The notes beneath the pieces are model-generated. The model worked only from the letters and a program-made list of their open reading frames with translations, had not been told where the DNA came from and ran no database searches. From NCBI RefSeq assembly GCF_018080005.1, contig NZ_CP073015.1, forward strand, positions 3,000,239 through 3,064,238: a stretch of 64,000 nucleotides of DNA, in the 5' to 3' direction. Position numbers and translations under genes: made by a program. Source of the stretch: Flavobacterium sp. CS20. GTDB taxonomy: Bacteria > Bacteroidota > Bacteroidia > Flavobacteriales > Flavobacteriaceae. Positions 1 through 9,708 of this stretch are shown here, piece after piece. The stretch's first letter is position 1, and the number at the start of each line of letters is the position of its first letter.

Positions 1-420
1 TGGTGTTTCTCTTGCTAATCTTGCTGAAGTAGAATAATAAGACTCTGGGTCGTCTGGTGCAACGTCTGTTGGACAAACGTGGACTTCACATCCAACGGCT
101 TTGAGAATATTCATTTTTTCTTGGCTTTGCTTGTCACTCAGCACGCAAATCACTTTATAGCCTTTCACTATGGCGACTAAAGCTAAACCCATTCCTGTAT
201 TGCCTGAAGTACCTTCAATGATTGTGCCGCCAGGTTTGAGACGACCATCGGCTTCGGCGTCTTCTATCATTTGTAAAGCCATGCGGTCTTTAACAGAGTT
301 ACCTGGGTTAAAGGTTTCGTATTTGCCTAAAACTAAAGCATCAATATCTGATACAATAGTATTGAGCTTGACTAAAGGCGTATTTCCAATCGTTTCTAAG
401 ATATTTTTGGCGTATTGCAT
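1..420 (-). CDS. PLP-dependent cysteine synthase / cystathionine beta-synthase family protein, partial (3' end outside window)
   Basis: The reverse strand reads about 140 residues in one open frame from an ATG at 420 and runs off the left edge. The N-terminus MQYAKNILETIGNTPLVKLN, the PLP-lysine motif NPGNSVKDR and the phosphate-binding loop TSGNTG place it in the fold-type II PLP family that makes cysteine from O-acetylserine or cystathionine from serine and homocysteine. The missing C-terminus prevents choosing between CysK and a CBS-like enzyme. The next gene starts on the same strand upstream (494-1729), so the two may be co-transcribed. Confidence 0.88.
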   Translation of the reverse strand, partial: MQYAKNILETIGNTPLVKLNTIVSDIDALVLGKYETFNPGNSVKDRMALQMIEDAEADGRLKPGGTIIEGTSGNTGMGLALVAIVKGYKVICVLSDKQSQEKMNILKAVGCEVHVCPTDVAPDDPESYYSTSARLARETP

Positions 421-493
421 AATCTCATTTTGATTTGCAAAAGTATAAGAAATTAATGTTTTGAAGCTTTAAAATGAATAAAACAAGAAAATT

Positions 494-1729
494 TTAATCA
501 AACTTTATAGCCTTGACAGGCGAAATTTTTGTGATGATATAAGAAGGCAGTAAAAGCATGAGAAGGCAAACAAGAATTGTGCCGAGATTGATGCCTAACA
601 AATAAGTCCAGTCAATGTAAACTGGGGCATGAGTAACATAATAAGTTTCTGGATTAAGACTGATTATTTTTCCATTTTTTTGAAGGAGCAGTAACCCAAT
701 TCCAATTAGGTTTCCCCAAAACAAGCCTTTTAAAATTAAATAGGTAGCATTGTAAAGAAATATTTTTCTGATGCTAAAATTTTGACAGCCTAAAGCTTTT
801 AAAATCCCAACAAGCTGGGTTTGTTCTAAAATTAAAACCAACAAAGCCGTAATCATATTGATACCTGCAATGATGACCATAATGATGACGATTAACGCAA
901 TATTGACATCAAAAAGTGCAATCCATTCAAAAATGGTAGGATATTGACTAACTATAGTTGTGGCATTGAGAAAAGAACCTATGTTTTCATACACCTGTAT
1001 TCCTGTTTGTTGGATGTCATCAAAATCTGAAACCATGAGTTCAAATTGACCAATTTGGTAATCTTCCCATTTGTTGAGGCGTTGAATTTGTTTGATATCA
1101 GTCATCAAAAATTGCTTGTCAAACTCTAAAAAACCTGAATTGTAAATTCCCACAATATCAAAAGCTACCAATCTTGGTCGGTCGTTGTCTTTATCTTTTA
1201 AGAAATAAACAATAACCTTATCGCCCAACTCAAAACCAAGTCGATCAGCAAGATATTCAGAAATCATAATTTCTTTGCTGATATTTTCAGTCAGGTTTAG
1301 TTTTCTGCCTTCAACGATAAATTCATCAAAAAAAGACCAATCGTAATCTGTAGAAACACCTTTAACCACAATACCTTCAAAATCATTTTCGGTGCGGATG
1401 ACGCCGTATTTTGAAGCGGTTTTTTGGACGTGAGTTATTTCAGGAACACTTTCAAATTTGGGATAAAAATCCTGTCTCGCATCAATAGGTTGTAAGTTTT
1501 GATTAGATTGATTACTCGTAAAACTTCTGATGGTGATATGCCCGTTGAAAGCGGTAATTTTATCTCTGATTTTTTGTTGTAAACCTAAACCAGTACCAAA
1601 AGCTAAAATCATCATGATGATGCCAATACTTATGGCAGTTACAGCAATTTTTATTATTGGGGAAGAAACCTTACTTTTATAGCCTTTGGTTTTAATCAGC
1701 TTTTTCGATATGAAATATTCAAAATTCAA
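494..1729 (-). CDS. FtsX-like ABC transporter permease (LolC/E-type)
   Basis: Inner-membrane permease of the MacB/LolCE class, which works with an ATPase to move lipoproteins or other lipid-linked cargo. One N-terminal membrane segment (IAVTAISIGIIMMILAFGTG) is followed by a large periplasmic domain of about 200 residues, and three C-terminal membrane helices end in SPVKAIKFD, the usual FtsX-family layout. I chose the TTG at 1729, giving MNFEYFISKKL, because the family in Flavobacteria typically begins this way; a longer TTG start at 1756 is also open. The 5' end overlaps the divergent NamZ gene by about 20 bp. No ATPase partner is visible here. Confidence 0.85.
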   Translation of the reverse strand: MNFEYFISKKLIKTKGYKSKVSSPIIKIAVTAISIGIIMMILAFGTGLGLQQKIRDKITAFNGHITIRSFTSNQSNQNLQPIDARQDFYPKFESVPEITHVQKTASKYGVIRTENDFEGIVVKGVSTDYDWSFFDEFIVEGRKLNLTENISKEIMISEYLADRLGFELGDKVIVYFLKDKDNDRPRLVAFDIVGIYNSGFLEFDKQFLMTDIKQIQRLNKWEDYQIGQFELMVSDFDDIQQTGIQVYENIGSFLNATTIVSQYPTIFEWIALFDVNIALIVIIMVIIAGINMITALLVLILEQTQLVGILKALGCQNFSIRKIFLYNATYLILKGLFWGNLIGIGLLLLQKNGKIISLNPETYYVTHAPVYIDWTYLLGINLGTILVCLLMLLLPSYIITKISPVKAIKFD

Positions 1730-2927
1730 TTTGTTCGCTCTGTTTTTCAGGTTCAAAAATACAGTTTTATTTAGTTTGTTTTTGATTTTAGCCTGTCAAG
1801 CTCAAGATAAATCTTCTAACGAGCAGAAATTGTTGACTGGTGCTGACCAAACTGAAAAATATGTGAACGATTTAAGACAAAAAAACATCGCTATTGTTGC
1901 CAATCAAACTTCTGTCATTAAAAATAATAGAGATGGTTATACACATCTCGTCGATTCGCTTTTAAGTCTTAATATCAATATAAAAAAAGTATTTGCACCC
2001 GAACACGGATTTCGTGGTCAAGCTGATGCAGGTGAAAAAGTTGATGATGCTATCGATGCTAAAACAGGGTTATCGATTATTTCACTTTATGCTAGTCATA
2101 AAAAACCAACAGAAACCGATTTGAAAGGAATTGATATGTTGGTTTTTGATATCCAAGATGTTGGCGTGCGGTTTTATACGTATATTTCTACTTTACATTA
2201 TGTCATGGAAGCTTGTGCAGAGCAAGATATTCCTTTGATAGTTTTGGATCGACCAAATCCCAACCGACATTATGTTGATGGACCTGTTTTAGAAAAAGCA
2301 CATCAAAGCTTTGTTGGTATGCATCCTGTGCCAATAGTTTATGGTTTAACGATTGGTGAATATGCTCAAATGATCAATGGAGAACAATGGCTTAAAAATC
2401 AAGTCAAGTGTGAATTAAAAATTGTGCCTTTAAAAAATTACGATACTAAAAAAAACTATAAATTGCCTATAAAACCATCGCCTAATTTACATAGCACATT
2501 ATCAATAAATTTATATCCGAGTTTATGTTTTTTTGAAGGCACAAATGTCAATGCAGGTCGAGGCACATCAACACCTTTTCAAGTGTTTGGATCGCCGTTT
2601 TTAGATCGAGAAAAATATGATTTTCAGTATGTTCCTGAGCCTAATCTAGGTTCAAAATACCCTAAACATCAAGGCAAAATTTGCTATGGAATGGATTTAA
2701 CTTCACATCAATTTTTATCAGAAATTCATTTAGTTTGGCTGATTGAAGCCTATCAAAACACATCAAATCAAGATGATTTTTTTAATTCCTTTTTCACAAA
2801 ATTAGCAGGCACAACACAACTTCAAAACCAAATTGAAAAAGGAATGAGTAGCATAGAAATCAAAGCGACCTGGCAAAAAGATATAGATGATTTTAAAAAA
2901 CTGAAGAAGCAATATCATTTGTATTAA
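1710..2927 (+). CDS. NamZ-family (DUF1343) exo-beta-N-acetylmuramidase-like lipoprotein
   Basis: About 405 residues matching the DUF1343/YbbC family, whose Bacillus member NamZ removes terminal N-acetylmuramic acid from peptidoglycan fragments. Visible landmarks are FAPEHGFRG, DMLVFDIQDVGVRFYTY, VLDRPNPN, YPSLCFFEGTNVNAGRGT and the substrate-pocket region near the C-terminus. The ATG at 1710 gives a signal peptide ending in the lipobox LILAC, so export and lipid anchoring are predicted; the longer start at 1686 would put extra residues before the signal and lies deeper in the divergent permease. Function is inferred from family membership. Confidence 0.88.
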   Translation: MKYSKFNLFALFFRFKNTVLFSLFLILACQAQDKSSNEQKLLTGADQTEKYVNDLRQKNIAIVANQTSVIKNNRDGYTHLVDSLLSLNINIKKVFAPEHGFRGQADAGEKVDDAIDAKTGLSIISLYASHKKPTETDLKGIDMLVFDIQDVGVRFYTYISTLHYVMEACAEQDIPLIVLDRPNPNRHYVDGPVLEKAHQSFVGMHPVPIVYGLTIGEYAQMINGEQWLKNQVKCELKIVPLKNYDTKKNYKLPIKPSPNLHSTLSINLYPSLCFFEGTNVNAGRGTSTPFQVFGSPFLDREKYDFQYVPEPNLGSKYPKHQGKICYGMDLTSHQFLSEIHLVWLIEAYQNTSNQDDFFNSFFTKLAGTTQLQNQIEKGMSSIEIKATWQKDIDDFKKLKKQYHLY

Positions 2928-3231
2928 ATTTAAACATTAAAGTCAAATTTTTATTCTGAATAGACCCCAAAGGTCTTGAAGTAAGAACAATTTTTTTTTT
3001 TTGTATCTGTTGCCTGATGGTCTGGCAAAAAAACTTAATAACGCCTTATTAAATTAACGTTAAGTCGAGTCATTTTAGTTTTGGCTTTTTAATATCTTTG
3101 CATCGAGGAAAAATTTGACTGATTGCAACCTTTTACAAATGCTAAAACAGTTCTTCACAACTTTTTTATCTTGTAATTTGCGTAGTCTTTTATCGTCAAA
3201 GTTTTTAAATTAATATTGAAAAAAAATACTT
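2928..3231 (+). promoter_or_regulatory. Intergenic leader of metK with a likely -7 box
   Basis: This 304-bp gap has no convincing ORF. TATCTTTG at 3093-3100 fits the Bacteroidota -7 element TAnnTTTG and would give a leader of about 125 nt for metK. No good TTTG element sits 19-21 bp upstream, so the promoter call is moderate. I looked for a SAM riboswitch in the leader and saw no recognisable structure. Confidence 0.4.
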
Positions 3232-4481
3232 ATGTCCTATTTATTTACTTCAGAAAGTGTCTCTGAAGGTCATCCCGATAAAATTGCAGATCAAATCAGC
3301 GATGCTTTACTCGATTACTTTTTAGCTTATGATAAAGATGCTAAAGTGGCATGTGAAACTTTAGTTACTACAGGTCAAGTGGTTTTGGCTGGTGAAGTTA
3401 AAAGCAATACCTATCTTGATGTGCAACAAGTCGCTAGAGATGTTATCAACAACATAGGTTATACCAAAAGTGAATACCGATTTAGTGGCGATTCTCGTGG
3501 CGTCATTTCTGCAATACATGAGCAGTCTCAAGATATCAATCAAGGCGTTGATAAATCTGACAAAGAAAAACAAGGTGCTGGTGACCAAGGAATGATGTTT
3601 GGCTATGCAACAAATGAAACTGAAAATTATATGCCGTTAGCACTGGATATTTCACATAAAATCTTAAAAGAATTAGCAACTTTACGGCGTGAACATAAAG
3701 ACATCACGTACCTCAGACCCGATGCTAAAGCTCAAATCACCATTGAATATTCAGATGATAATGTGCCACAGCGTATTGATACCATAGTGATTTCTACTCA
3801 ACACGACGAATTTGATACTGATGACAATATGCTAAAAAAAATAAAGCAGGATATCAAAACCATACTTATACCACGTGTGAAAGCTTTGTTTTCTGAAGAT
3901 ATTCAAGCTTTATTTGATGATAATATTACCTATCATATCAACCCCACAGGAAAATTTGTGATTGGTGGTCCGCATGGTGATGCAGGTTTGACAGGTCGGA
4001 AAATCATTGTTGATACATATGGAGGCAAAGGTGCTCACGGCGGTGGTGCTTTTTCAGGAAAAGATCCAAGTAAAGTTGACCGCTCGGCAGCTTATGCGGC
4101 TCGACATATTGCTAAAAACATGGTTGCAGAGGCATAGCTGATGAAGTCCTGGTGCAAGTGTCTTACGCTATCGGCATTGACCAACCGACATCAATTTCGG
4201 TGAATACTCAGCACAAACATATTGATGTTTCTGATAGTGAAATCGCAAAAGTTATCAAAGCCATTTTTGATATGCGACCAGCGACTATTGAAAAACGCCT
4301 AAAACTAAGAAATCCGATTTATTTAGAAACCGCGAGTTACGGACATATGGGAAGAACACCACAAACTGTAACCAAACATTTTGAAACAACTTATTCTGGC
4401 AAAAAATCTGTAGAAGTTGAATTGTTTACTTGGGAGAAATTGGATTATGTAGAGACTTTAAAAGCAGAATTTGGCTTATAG
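3232..4481 (+). pseudogene. metK: S-adenosylmethionine synthetase, interrupted by a one-base deletion
   Basis: MetK makes S-adenosylmethionine from methionine and ATP and is normally essential. The N-terminal part ([53 protein letters not shown]) reads to 4137 in one frame; the rest, from QVSYAIGIDQPTS to the end, reads in another frame. At 4126-4133 the bases gcagaggc replace what should be gcagcaggc or gcagagggc, so one base is missing. Repair gives 416 residues, the family length. The remainder is perfectly conserved, which favours a sequencing error or a very recent mutation over an old pseudogene. Confidence 0.92.
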
Positions 4482-4536
4482 TTATTTTAACTTCCTTTTG
4501 AATTACTCAACTTGAGTGAGTTTAAGAGTTCTCATT

Positions 4537-4684
4537 TGGCTTAGGGATTGAAACGGCATCTTTTTTGGAATTTACCTTAGCGTAGTGCAATTTGCAAAGT
4601 GCCGTCTTAAACGGTAATTTGCAAATTGCTACGGATGCTTGGTAAATTCCAAAAAAATATAGTGGAAAGCCCGTTAAAAGCCCC
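4537..4684. other. Large multi-stem intergenic hairpin element between metK and aspartate aminotransferase
   Basis: Between two converging genes sits a nested inverted repeat. The outer stem TTTTTTGGAATTTACC (4561-4576) pairs perfectly with GGTAAATTCCAAAAAA (4641-4656). An inner stem (4581-4605 with 4611-4633) is nearly complementary around a five-base loop. The flanks GGCTTAGGGATTGAAACGG and ATATAGTGGAAAGCCC can also pair. It could act as a bidirectional terminator, a dispersed repeat or a structured RNA; the flanking wording resembles an intergenic element I associate with flavobacterial genomes, but I cannot assign a named family. Confidence 0.6.
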
Positions 4685-4698
4685 AAATACTTATTAGG

Positions 4699-5885
4699 CT
4701 ATTGTAAAACTTCAGAAATACGTTTAATCGCTTCTCTAATTTGTGTTTCAGAAGCGACGTATGAAATCCGAATACAATCTGGATTGCCAAAAGCTTCGCC
4801 CGTAACCGTAGCGACGTTTGCTTCTTCTAAAAGCAACATACTAAAATCAGTAGCATTTTTAATATGATGACCTTTGATGGTTTTTCCAAACCAAGCACTG
4901 ACATTAGGAAATACGTAAAAAGCACCTTGAGGTTGATTGCATTCAAATCCTTTTAGGTCATTTAGAAGGTCTAAAATAATTTCACGTCGATTGGCAAATT
5001 GATCCACCATATATTGAATTTTGCTCACGGGTTCTTGCAAAGCCGTAATCACAGCACGTTGGGCAATACAGTTGGCTCCACTGGTCACTTGGCCTTGGAG
5101 TTTGGTGCAAGCTTTTGCGATATATTCTGGAGCACCGATGTAACCGATTCGCCAGCCTGTCATAGCAAATGCTTTTGATACGCCGTTGACCGTTACGGTG
5201 CGGTCATACATATCGTCAAATTGTGCCATTGAAGCGTGTCCACCGATAAAATTGATATGTTCATAAATCTCATCACTGACAACTATTATTTGAGGGTGTT
5301 TCTGTAAAACATCTGCCAAAGCACGAAGTTCATCTTTTGTATAAACCGAACCACTCGGGTTGCAAGGCGAACTGTACCAAAGCATTTTGGTTTTTGGGGT
5401 TATGGCGGTTTCGAGTTGCTCTGGAGTCATTTTAAAATCTTGCTCGATAGAGGTTTTTACTTCAACCGCTTTGCCTTCACAAAGTCCGATAATATCTCGG
5501 TAACTGACCCAATATGGACAAGGCAAAATCACTTCATCATTTGGGTCGAGTAGAGCAGAGGCGATGTTGTATAAGGCTTGTTTAGCACCTGTAGAAACAG
5601 TGATTTGACTTAAGTCGTAATTGAGATTATTGTCACGTTTAAACTTGTGTTGAATGGCTTTTTTTAAGTCTGGATAACCATCAACGAGCGTGTAGGAATT
5701 GTAGTTATCGTTTATAGCTTGAATCGCAGCATCTTTGATATAATCTGGTGTGTTAAAATCAGGTTCACCAAGGCTTAAACCGATAACATCTTTACCTTCA
5801 GCTTTGAGTTCTCTGGCTTTTCTGCCATAGCTAAAGTGGCTGAGGTTTGTAAGTTATTGATTTTTTGTGAAAGGTTAGTTTTCAT
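4699..5885 (-). pseudogene. Aspartate aminotransferase (class I/II aminotransferase), interrupted by a one-base deletion
   Basis: PLP aminotransferase exchanging amino groups between aspartate and 2-oxoglutarate. From the ATG at 5885 the frame reads MKTNLSQKINNLQTSATLAMAEK; then the A run at 5818-5821 is one base short (AAAA where AAAAA is needed), after which RELKAEGKDVIGLSLGEPDFN and the rest continue in the second frame to 4699. Repaired length is about 395 residues, normal for the family. The PLP lysine lies in VNGVSKAFAMTGWRIGY and the substrate arginine in CIRISYVAS. Without repair, only a 277-residue protein lacking the N-terminal part could be made. Confidence 0.9.
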
Positions 5886-5898
5886 AACTCAAAATATT

Positions 5899-6996
5899 TT
5901 AAGCCATTTGCGGGTTTTTGCCCATGAATTTTAAATATTTAAAATGGGCAATAATGGCTTTTCTTGTGGTTTTATACTCATTGTAAGGCAAACTAAACTC
6001 TTTTGTAGTTTGTTTTACAATTTTAGCAATTTTTGGGTAATGAATATGACTAATGTTAGGAAAAATATGATGTTCGACTTGAAAATTTAATCCACCTGTG
6101 AACCAATTAACAATTCTATTATTGTTAGAAAAATTGGTTGTAGTAAACAATTGATGAACCATCCAAGATTTTTCCATTTTGCCTTCTTTATCAGGTGATG
6201 GCATCTCATTTTCTCCTACAACGTGAGCCAACTGAAAAACTACGCTCAATATTAATCCCGCGGTATAGTGCATCACAAAAAAGCCTATAGCAACTTCCCA
6301 CCAAGTTAAACTGGTAAGAGCAATCGGTAAAACAATCCAAATGCTAAAATAGATTAATTTTGTGACAGCTAAAATGATCCATTGTTTTGAAGGTTTTGGT
6401 AGCTTGCCGTAATAAAGTTTTTGTTTTAAATAGCGTTTGGTTTGTATATAATCTGTTGTCAAAGCCCAATTAAACGTTAATAACCCATACAAGAAAATGG
6501 AATAGTAATGTTGAAATTTATGAAATTTTCGCCATTTGGTATGTTTTGAAAATCTCAAAATACGACCTGCATCTAAGTCTTCGTCGTGACCTTGAATATT
6601 GGTATAAGTATGGTGTAAAACATTATGTTGAACTTGCCAATTATAAACATTGCCTGCTAAAATATAAATGCTACTGCCCATAAATTTGTTGATCCACGTT
6701 TTTGTAGAATAGGTGCCGTGATTTCCGTCGTGCATTACATTCATACCAACACCAGCCATTCCAACGCCTATAAGTATGGTTAAGGCTAATTTCCAAAGAT
6801 CATGTATATCTAAAGTTAAAATTAAAAAATAAGGAGCAAGCAATAACGAAAACATAACAGCAGTTTTCAAATGCAATTTCCAATTGCCTGTTTTTTTGAT
6901 GTCATTGTCTTTAAAGTAGTGGTTAACCCGCTTGTTGAGCGTTCGTATAAAATCTCTTGAATCTTTAGTATTAAAGCGAACTTGAGTATTTTTCAT
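5899..6996 (-). CDS. Membrane fatty acid desaturase (acyl-CoA / front-end type)
   Basis: A 365-residue diiron membrane desaturase. The three histidine boxes are HDGNH (89-93), HNVLHH (124-129) and QVEHH (306-310); the Q in place of the first H of box three is the hallmark of front-end (delta-5/6-like) desaturases, although no cytochrome b5 domain is fused. Four to five membrane helices are visible. It would introduce double bases into membrane acyl chains, consistent with cold adaptation, but regiospecificity cannot be read from sequence. It lies 13 bp upstream of the aminotransferase start on the same strand. Confidence 0.9.
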   Translation of the reverse strand: MKNTQVRFNTKDSRDFIRTLNKRVNHYFKDNDIKKTGNWKLHLKTAVMFSLLLAPYFLILTLDIHDLWKLALTILIGVGMAGVGMNVMHDGNHGTYSTKTWINKFMGSSIYILAGNVYNWQVQHNVLHHTYTNIQGHDEDLDAGRILRFSKHTKWRKFHKFQHYYSIFLYGLLTFNWALTTDYIQTKRYLKQKLYYGKLPKPSKQWIILAVTKLIYFSIWIVLPIALTSLTWWEVAIGFFVMHYTAGLILSVVFQLAHVVGENEMPSPDKEGKMEKSWMVHQLFTTTNFSNNNRIVNWFTGGLNFQVEHHIFPNISHIHYPKIAKIVKQTTKEFSLPYNEYKTTRKAIIAHFKYLKFMGKNPQMA

Positions 6997-7092
6997 ATAA
7001 AAATATTGAGACAGCGAAAATAGAATTTAAAATCTATTTCACGGCTTAATTAGTAGAATTTAACGCTGGTTTAGGTTTTTAAAAACCGCGAA

Positions 7093-8096
7093 TTAATTGA
7101 GTTTGTAGGTTAACTTTTCAAACACTGATTTTGGATCTTTGTGTTTATAAATGACTTTGTAAACGGCATTAATGATTGGCGTTTTGGCTTTCTTTTTGCC
7201 GTCTTGTTTACTCAATAGATAAGCACTTTCAGTGGCGTAGTAGCCTTCAGCAATCATAGTCATTTCCATCATGGCTGATTTTACGGTGTAGCCTTTTCCA
7301 ATCATATTTCCAAAATAACGGTTTCTGCTAAAATTGGAATAGCCTGTTACCAACAAATCTCCGAGATAAGCCGAGTCGTTGATGTTGCGTTTCATTTTGT
7401 AACGTTTATTGATAAAGCGTTTCATTTCGCGAATAGCATTGCTCATCAATACGCTTTGAAAATTATCGCCATAACCGAGTCCGTGGGCAATGCCTCTGCA
7501 ATGGCATAGATGTTTTTTAAAACGGCGACATATTCAGTGCCGATAATGTCTTTGCTGATAGAGCATTTGATGTAATCGCAACTGAGTTTACTGCTCATCA
7601 TTTTGGCTTTTTCTAAATCATCACAAGCAATGGTAAGATAAGACAAGCGTTCAAGAGCAACTTCTTCTGCGTGACATGGTCCTGTGATGACGCCGATTTG
7701 TTTAAAATCTATGCCCATATTGTCGTGAAAATGCTCGCCGACGAGTTTTCGGTTTTCAGGAATGATGCCTTTGACGGCATTAAAAATGATTTTGTCTTTA
7801 AGAGAAACCGTGATTTGGTCTAAAGCTGATTTTAAAAATGCTGATGGTATAGCGATGATTAAGACATCAGATTGACTTACCACAGTGTTGATATCGTCGC
7901 TCATATTGAGTTGGTCAGTGTTAAAAGTAACAGAGCTCAAATATTCTTTGTTGTGGTGATTTTTGGTGATGTATTCTATGGCATCAGCATTTCTGATATA
8001 CCAATTGATACTGTCCACATTTTCACAAAGCATTTTAGATAGAGCCGTTGCCCAACTGCCACTACCAATGATGCCGATGCTTAGGTTTTTTGTCAT
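7093..8096 (-). pseudogene. gpsA: NAD(P)H-dependent glycerol-3-phosphate dehydrogenase, interrupted by a one-base deletion
   Basis: GpsA reduces dihydroxyacetone phosphate to glycerol-3-phosphate for phospholipid synthesis. The N-terminal part starts at 8096 with IGIIGSGSWATALSKML (Rossmann motif) and carries FNAVKGI and GTEYVAVLKNIYAIA with the catalytic lysine. At 7493-7494 a run of three G (reverse strand) has become two, so the frame shifts to a stop near 7446; the downstream frame restores GIAHGLGYGDNFQSVLMSNA and continues to 7093. Repaired length is 334 residues, as expected. As with metK the two halves are well conserved. Confidence 0.92.
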
Positions 8097-8179
8097 TTGA
8101 TAAAATTATTTTTCAAAATTTTTTGTAAAATTTCAAAACAAAAAAAGCTTATCGTTTTACCCAATTCTCAATTTCTATC

Positions 8180-8242
8180 TTATAAATTAAATTTGATTTG
8201 GAAGTAGTGAATACAAATATTAGTATCGATTAAATACTTCAT
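8180..8242 (-). pseudogene. Stump of a PIN-domain toxin (VapC-like), 20 codons
   Basis: Immediately after the small antitoxin-like gene the sequence TAATG overlaps its stop with an ATG at 8242. The reading MKYLIDTNICIHYFQIKFNL then a stop is the typical N-terminus of a PIN-domain ribonuclease toxin, including the first catalytic aspartate in LIDTN. The remaining 100 or so residues expected of a VapC protein are absent; gpsA begins 83 bp further on. The start-stop overlap is typical of toxin-antitoxin pairs, so I infer a decayed module. Confidence 0.6.
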
Positions 8243-8484
8243 TATAAATTTGAAATAATTGTTTTTTCCACCCTTGAGTTTTTAATTTCAGTTATTATTT
8301 CGTCTGAACTTTTATCATCAACCCAAGCGCCATAAAGAGATCCTACATCAAATTCTTTTTCGGATTTAACTTCTAATGAGTTTGTTAACTTTTTGATTAA
8401 TTTTTTTTTCGAATTCACATCTAAGTTTTTAAGATAACCGTAATATTTATCTAAAATTTTATTTGAAATAGCTAAACTTCCCAT
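8242..8484 (-). CDS. Small antitoxin-like protein (probable partner of the adjacent VapC stump)
   Basis: An 80-residue acidic/basic protein starting MGSLAISNKILDKYYGYL, with a lysine-rich middle and the C-terminal stretch SLYGAWVDDKSSDEIITEIKNSRV. I recognise this pattern from small Bacteroidota proteins encoded just before PIN-domain toxins; the C-terminal acidic part would be the toxin-binding segment. Evidence for the role is mainly its one-base overlap with the toxin stump. No DNA-binding domain is obvious in so short a sequence, so antitoxin function is an inference. Confidence 0.55.
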   Translation of the reverse strand: MGSLAISNKILDKYYGYLKNLDVNSKKKLIKKLTNSLEVKSEKEFDVGSLYGAWVDDKSSDEIITEIKNSRVEKTIISNL

Positions 8485-8543
8485 TTTGTATATTTTATAA
8501 ACGCAATTTACAAATTTAAAATTATAGTAAGATGAATAGTTGC

Positions 8544-9134
8544 CTACCGATAAAAATTCATTTCATCGATATAAGCCCAAACTTTTTCTGGTAGTAAGGG
8601 TTTGATGTTTTGTTGTTTTGAAATGGCTTTTCTGATAAAACTGGCTGATATTTCTATAATAGGCACGTCAACAAATTGGACTTTAGCGTGGTTTTGAAGT
8701 TCTGAAGGTACATTTTTATGATGAATTCGAGGACACACAATGATATGATGATGCTCAAGAATATAATCGTAATTTTTCCACTTTTTAAAACTTGCCAAAT
8801 TGTCTTCGCCCATTATAAGATGAAATTGATAATTGGGATATTTTTCCAATAACCTTTCTAAGGTTTTAGAGGTGTAATTGGGTTGTGGCATATCAAACTC
8901 AATTTTGCTGGCTTTGAGTTTTGGATATTCTTCGGTGGCTCGATAGACTAATTCGTAGCGATGATGATTATCAAGTAAAGATTCTTTTTGTTTGAAAGGA
9001 CTTTGTGGTGTGATTACAAACCAGACTTCATCCACTGAGCTAAACTCTGCAATATGATTAGCCATAATTAGATGACCAATATGGATCGGATTAAAAGTAC
9101 CAAAAAATAAACCGATGTGTTTACTTTTTTTCAT
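8544..9134 (-). CDS. nadD: Nicotinate-nucleotide adenylyltransferase
   Basis: NadD adenylates nicotinate mononucleotide in NAD synthesis. The 196-residue protein has the nucleotidyltransferase motif GLFFGTFNPIHIGHL near the start and the second conserved motif ISASFIRKAI near the end. Its start lies inside the end of gmk (14-bp overlap), so it is translated from the same mRNA as yicC and gmk. Length is typical of the Bacteroidota enzymes. Confidence 0.93.
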   Translation of the reverse strand: MKKSKHIGLFFGTFNPIHIGHLIMANHIAEFSSVDEVWFVITPQSPFKQKESLLDNHHRYELVYRATEEYPKLKASKIEFDMPQPNYTSKTLERLLEKYPNYQFHLIMGEDNLASFKKWKNYDYILEHHHIIVCPRIHHKNVPSELQNHAKVQFVDVPIIEISASFIRKAISKQQNIKPLLPEKVWAYIDEMNFYR

Positions 9135-9708
9135 CTATAAAGTTTTTAACCAGTTGATAAGCGTCTTCGAGAGCGGCGTTTAAATCATTATTGATTAAGA
9201 TTTTGTCAAACTGTGGAGCGGTTGCCATTTCAATTGAAGCTTTGGCAACCCGCATATTGATGCGCTCATCAGATTCGGTTTGACGTTTTTTAAGTCTAAT
9301 TTTAAGTTCTTCTACACTTGGTGGTTTGACAAAAACAGCCAATGTTTGTTCAGGATAAATGTTTTTGATGTCGAGTCCGCCAACCACATCAATATCAAAA
9401 ATAACATGTTTACCTTTATTCCAAATGCGTTGCACTTCGCTTTTTAAAGTGCCGTAAAAATTGTCGCGATAGACTTCTTCCCATTCTAAAAAATCATCGT
9501 TTTTGATGTGTTGTTTAAACTCTTTTAAAGACATAAAATAATAGTCTTTGCCATCAATTTCATAATCACGAGGTGCTCTTGAAGTTGCTGAAACTGAAAA
9601 TTCAAGATTCAAATCTTCCTTTGATAAAAGATGTTTGACAATGGTGGTTTTGCCAGAGCCAGATGGTGCCGAAAAGACTATGAGTTTTCCTGTTTTTGAA
9701 GCCGTCAT
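9121..9708 (-). CDS. gmk: Guanylate kinase
   Basis: Phosphorylates GMP to GDP. The P-loop SAPSGSGKTTIVKHL is at residues 13-27, followed by the GMP-binding region with SATSRAPRDYEIDGKDYYFM and EWEEVYRDNFYGT. At 195 residues it is full length. The start overlaps the last base of yicC (at 9708) and its end overlaps nadD, a tightly packed yicC-gmk-nadD order common in Flavobacteria. Confidence 0.96.
   Translation of the reverse strand: MTASKTGKLIVFSAPSGSGKTTIVKHLLSKEDLNLEFSVSATSRAPRDYEIDGKDYYFMSLKEFKQHIKNDDFLEWEEVYRDNFYGTLKSEVQRIWNKGKHVIFDIDVVGGLDIKNIYPEQTLAVFVKPPSVEELKIRLKKRQTESDERINMRVAKASIEMATAPQFDKILINNDLNAALEDAYQLVKNFIDEKK

Noticed and set aside
2962..3028. Terminator after the NamZ gene
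   Set aside because: Only weak five-bp stems (AGACC/GGTCT, TTGCC/GGCAA) without a T tract on the right side.
3101..3231. SAM riboswitch in the metK leader
   Set aside because: No stem or pseudoknot matching known SAM riboswitch classes could be traced.
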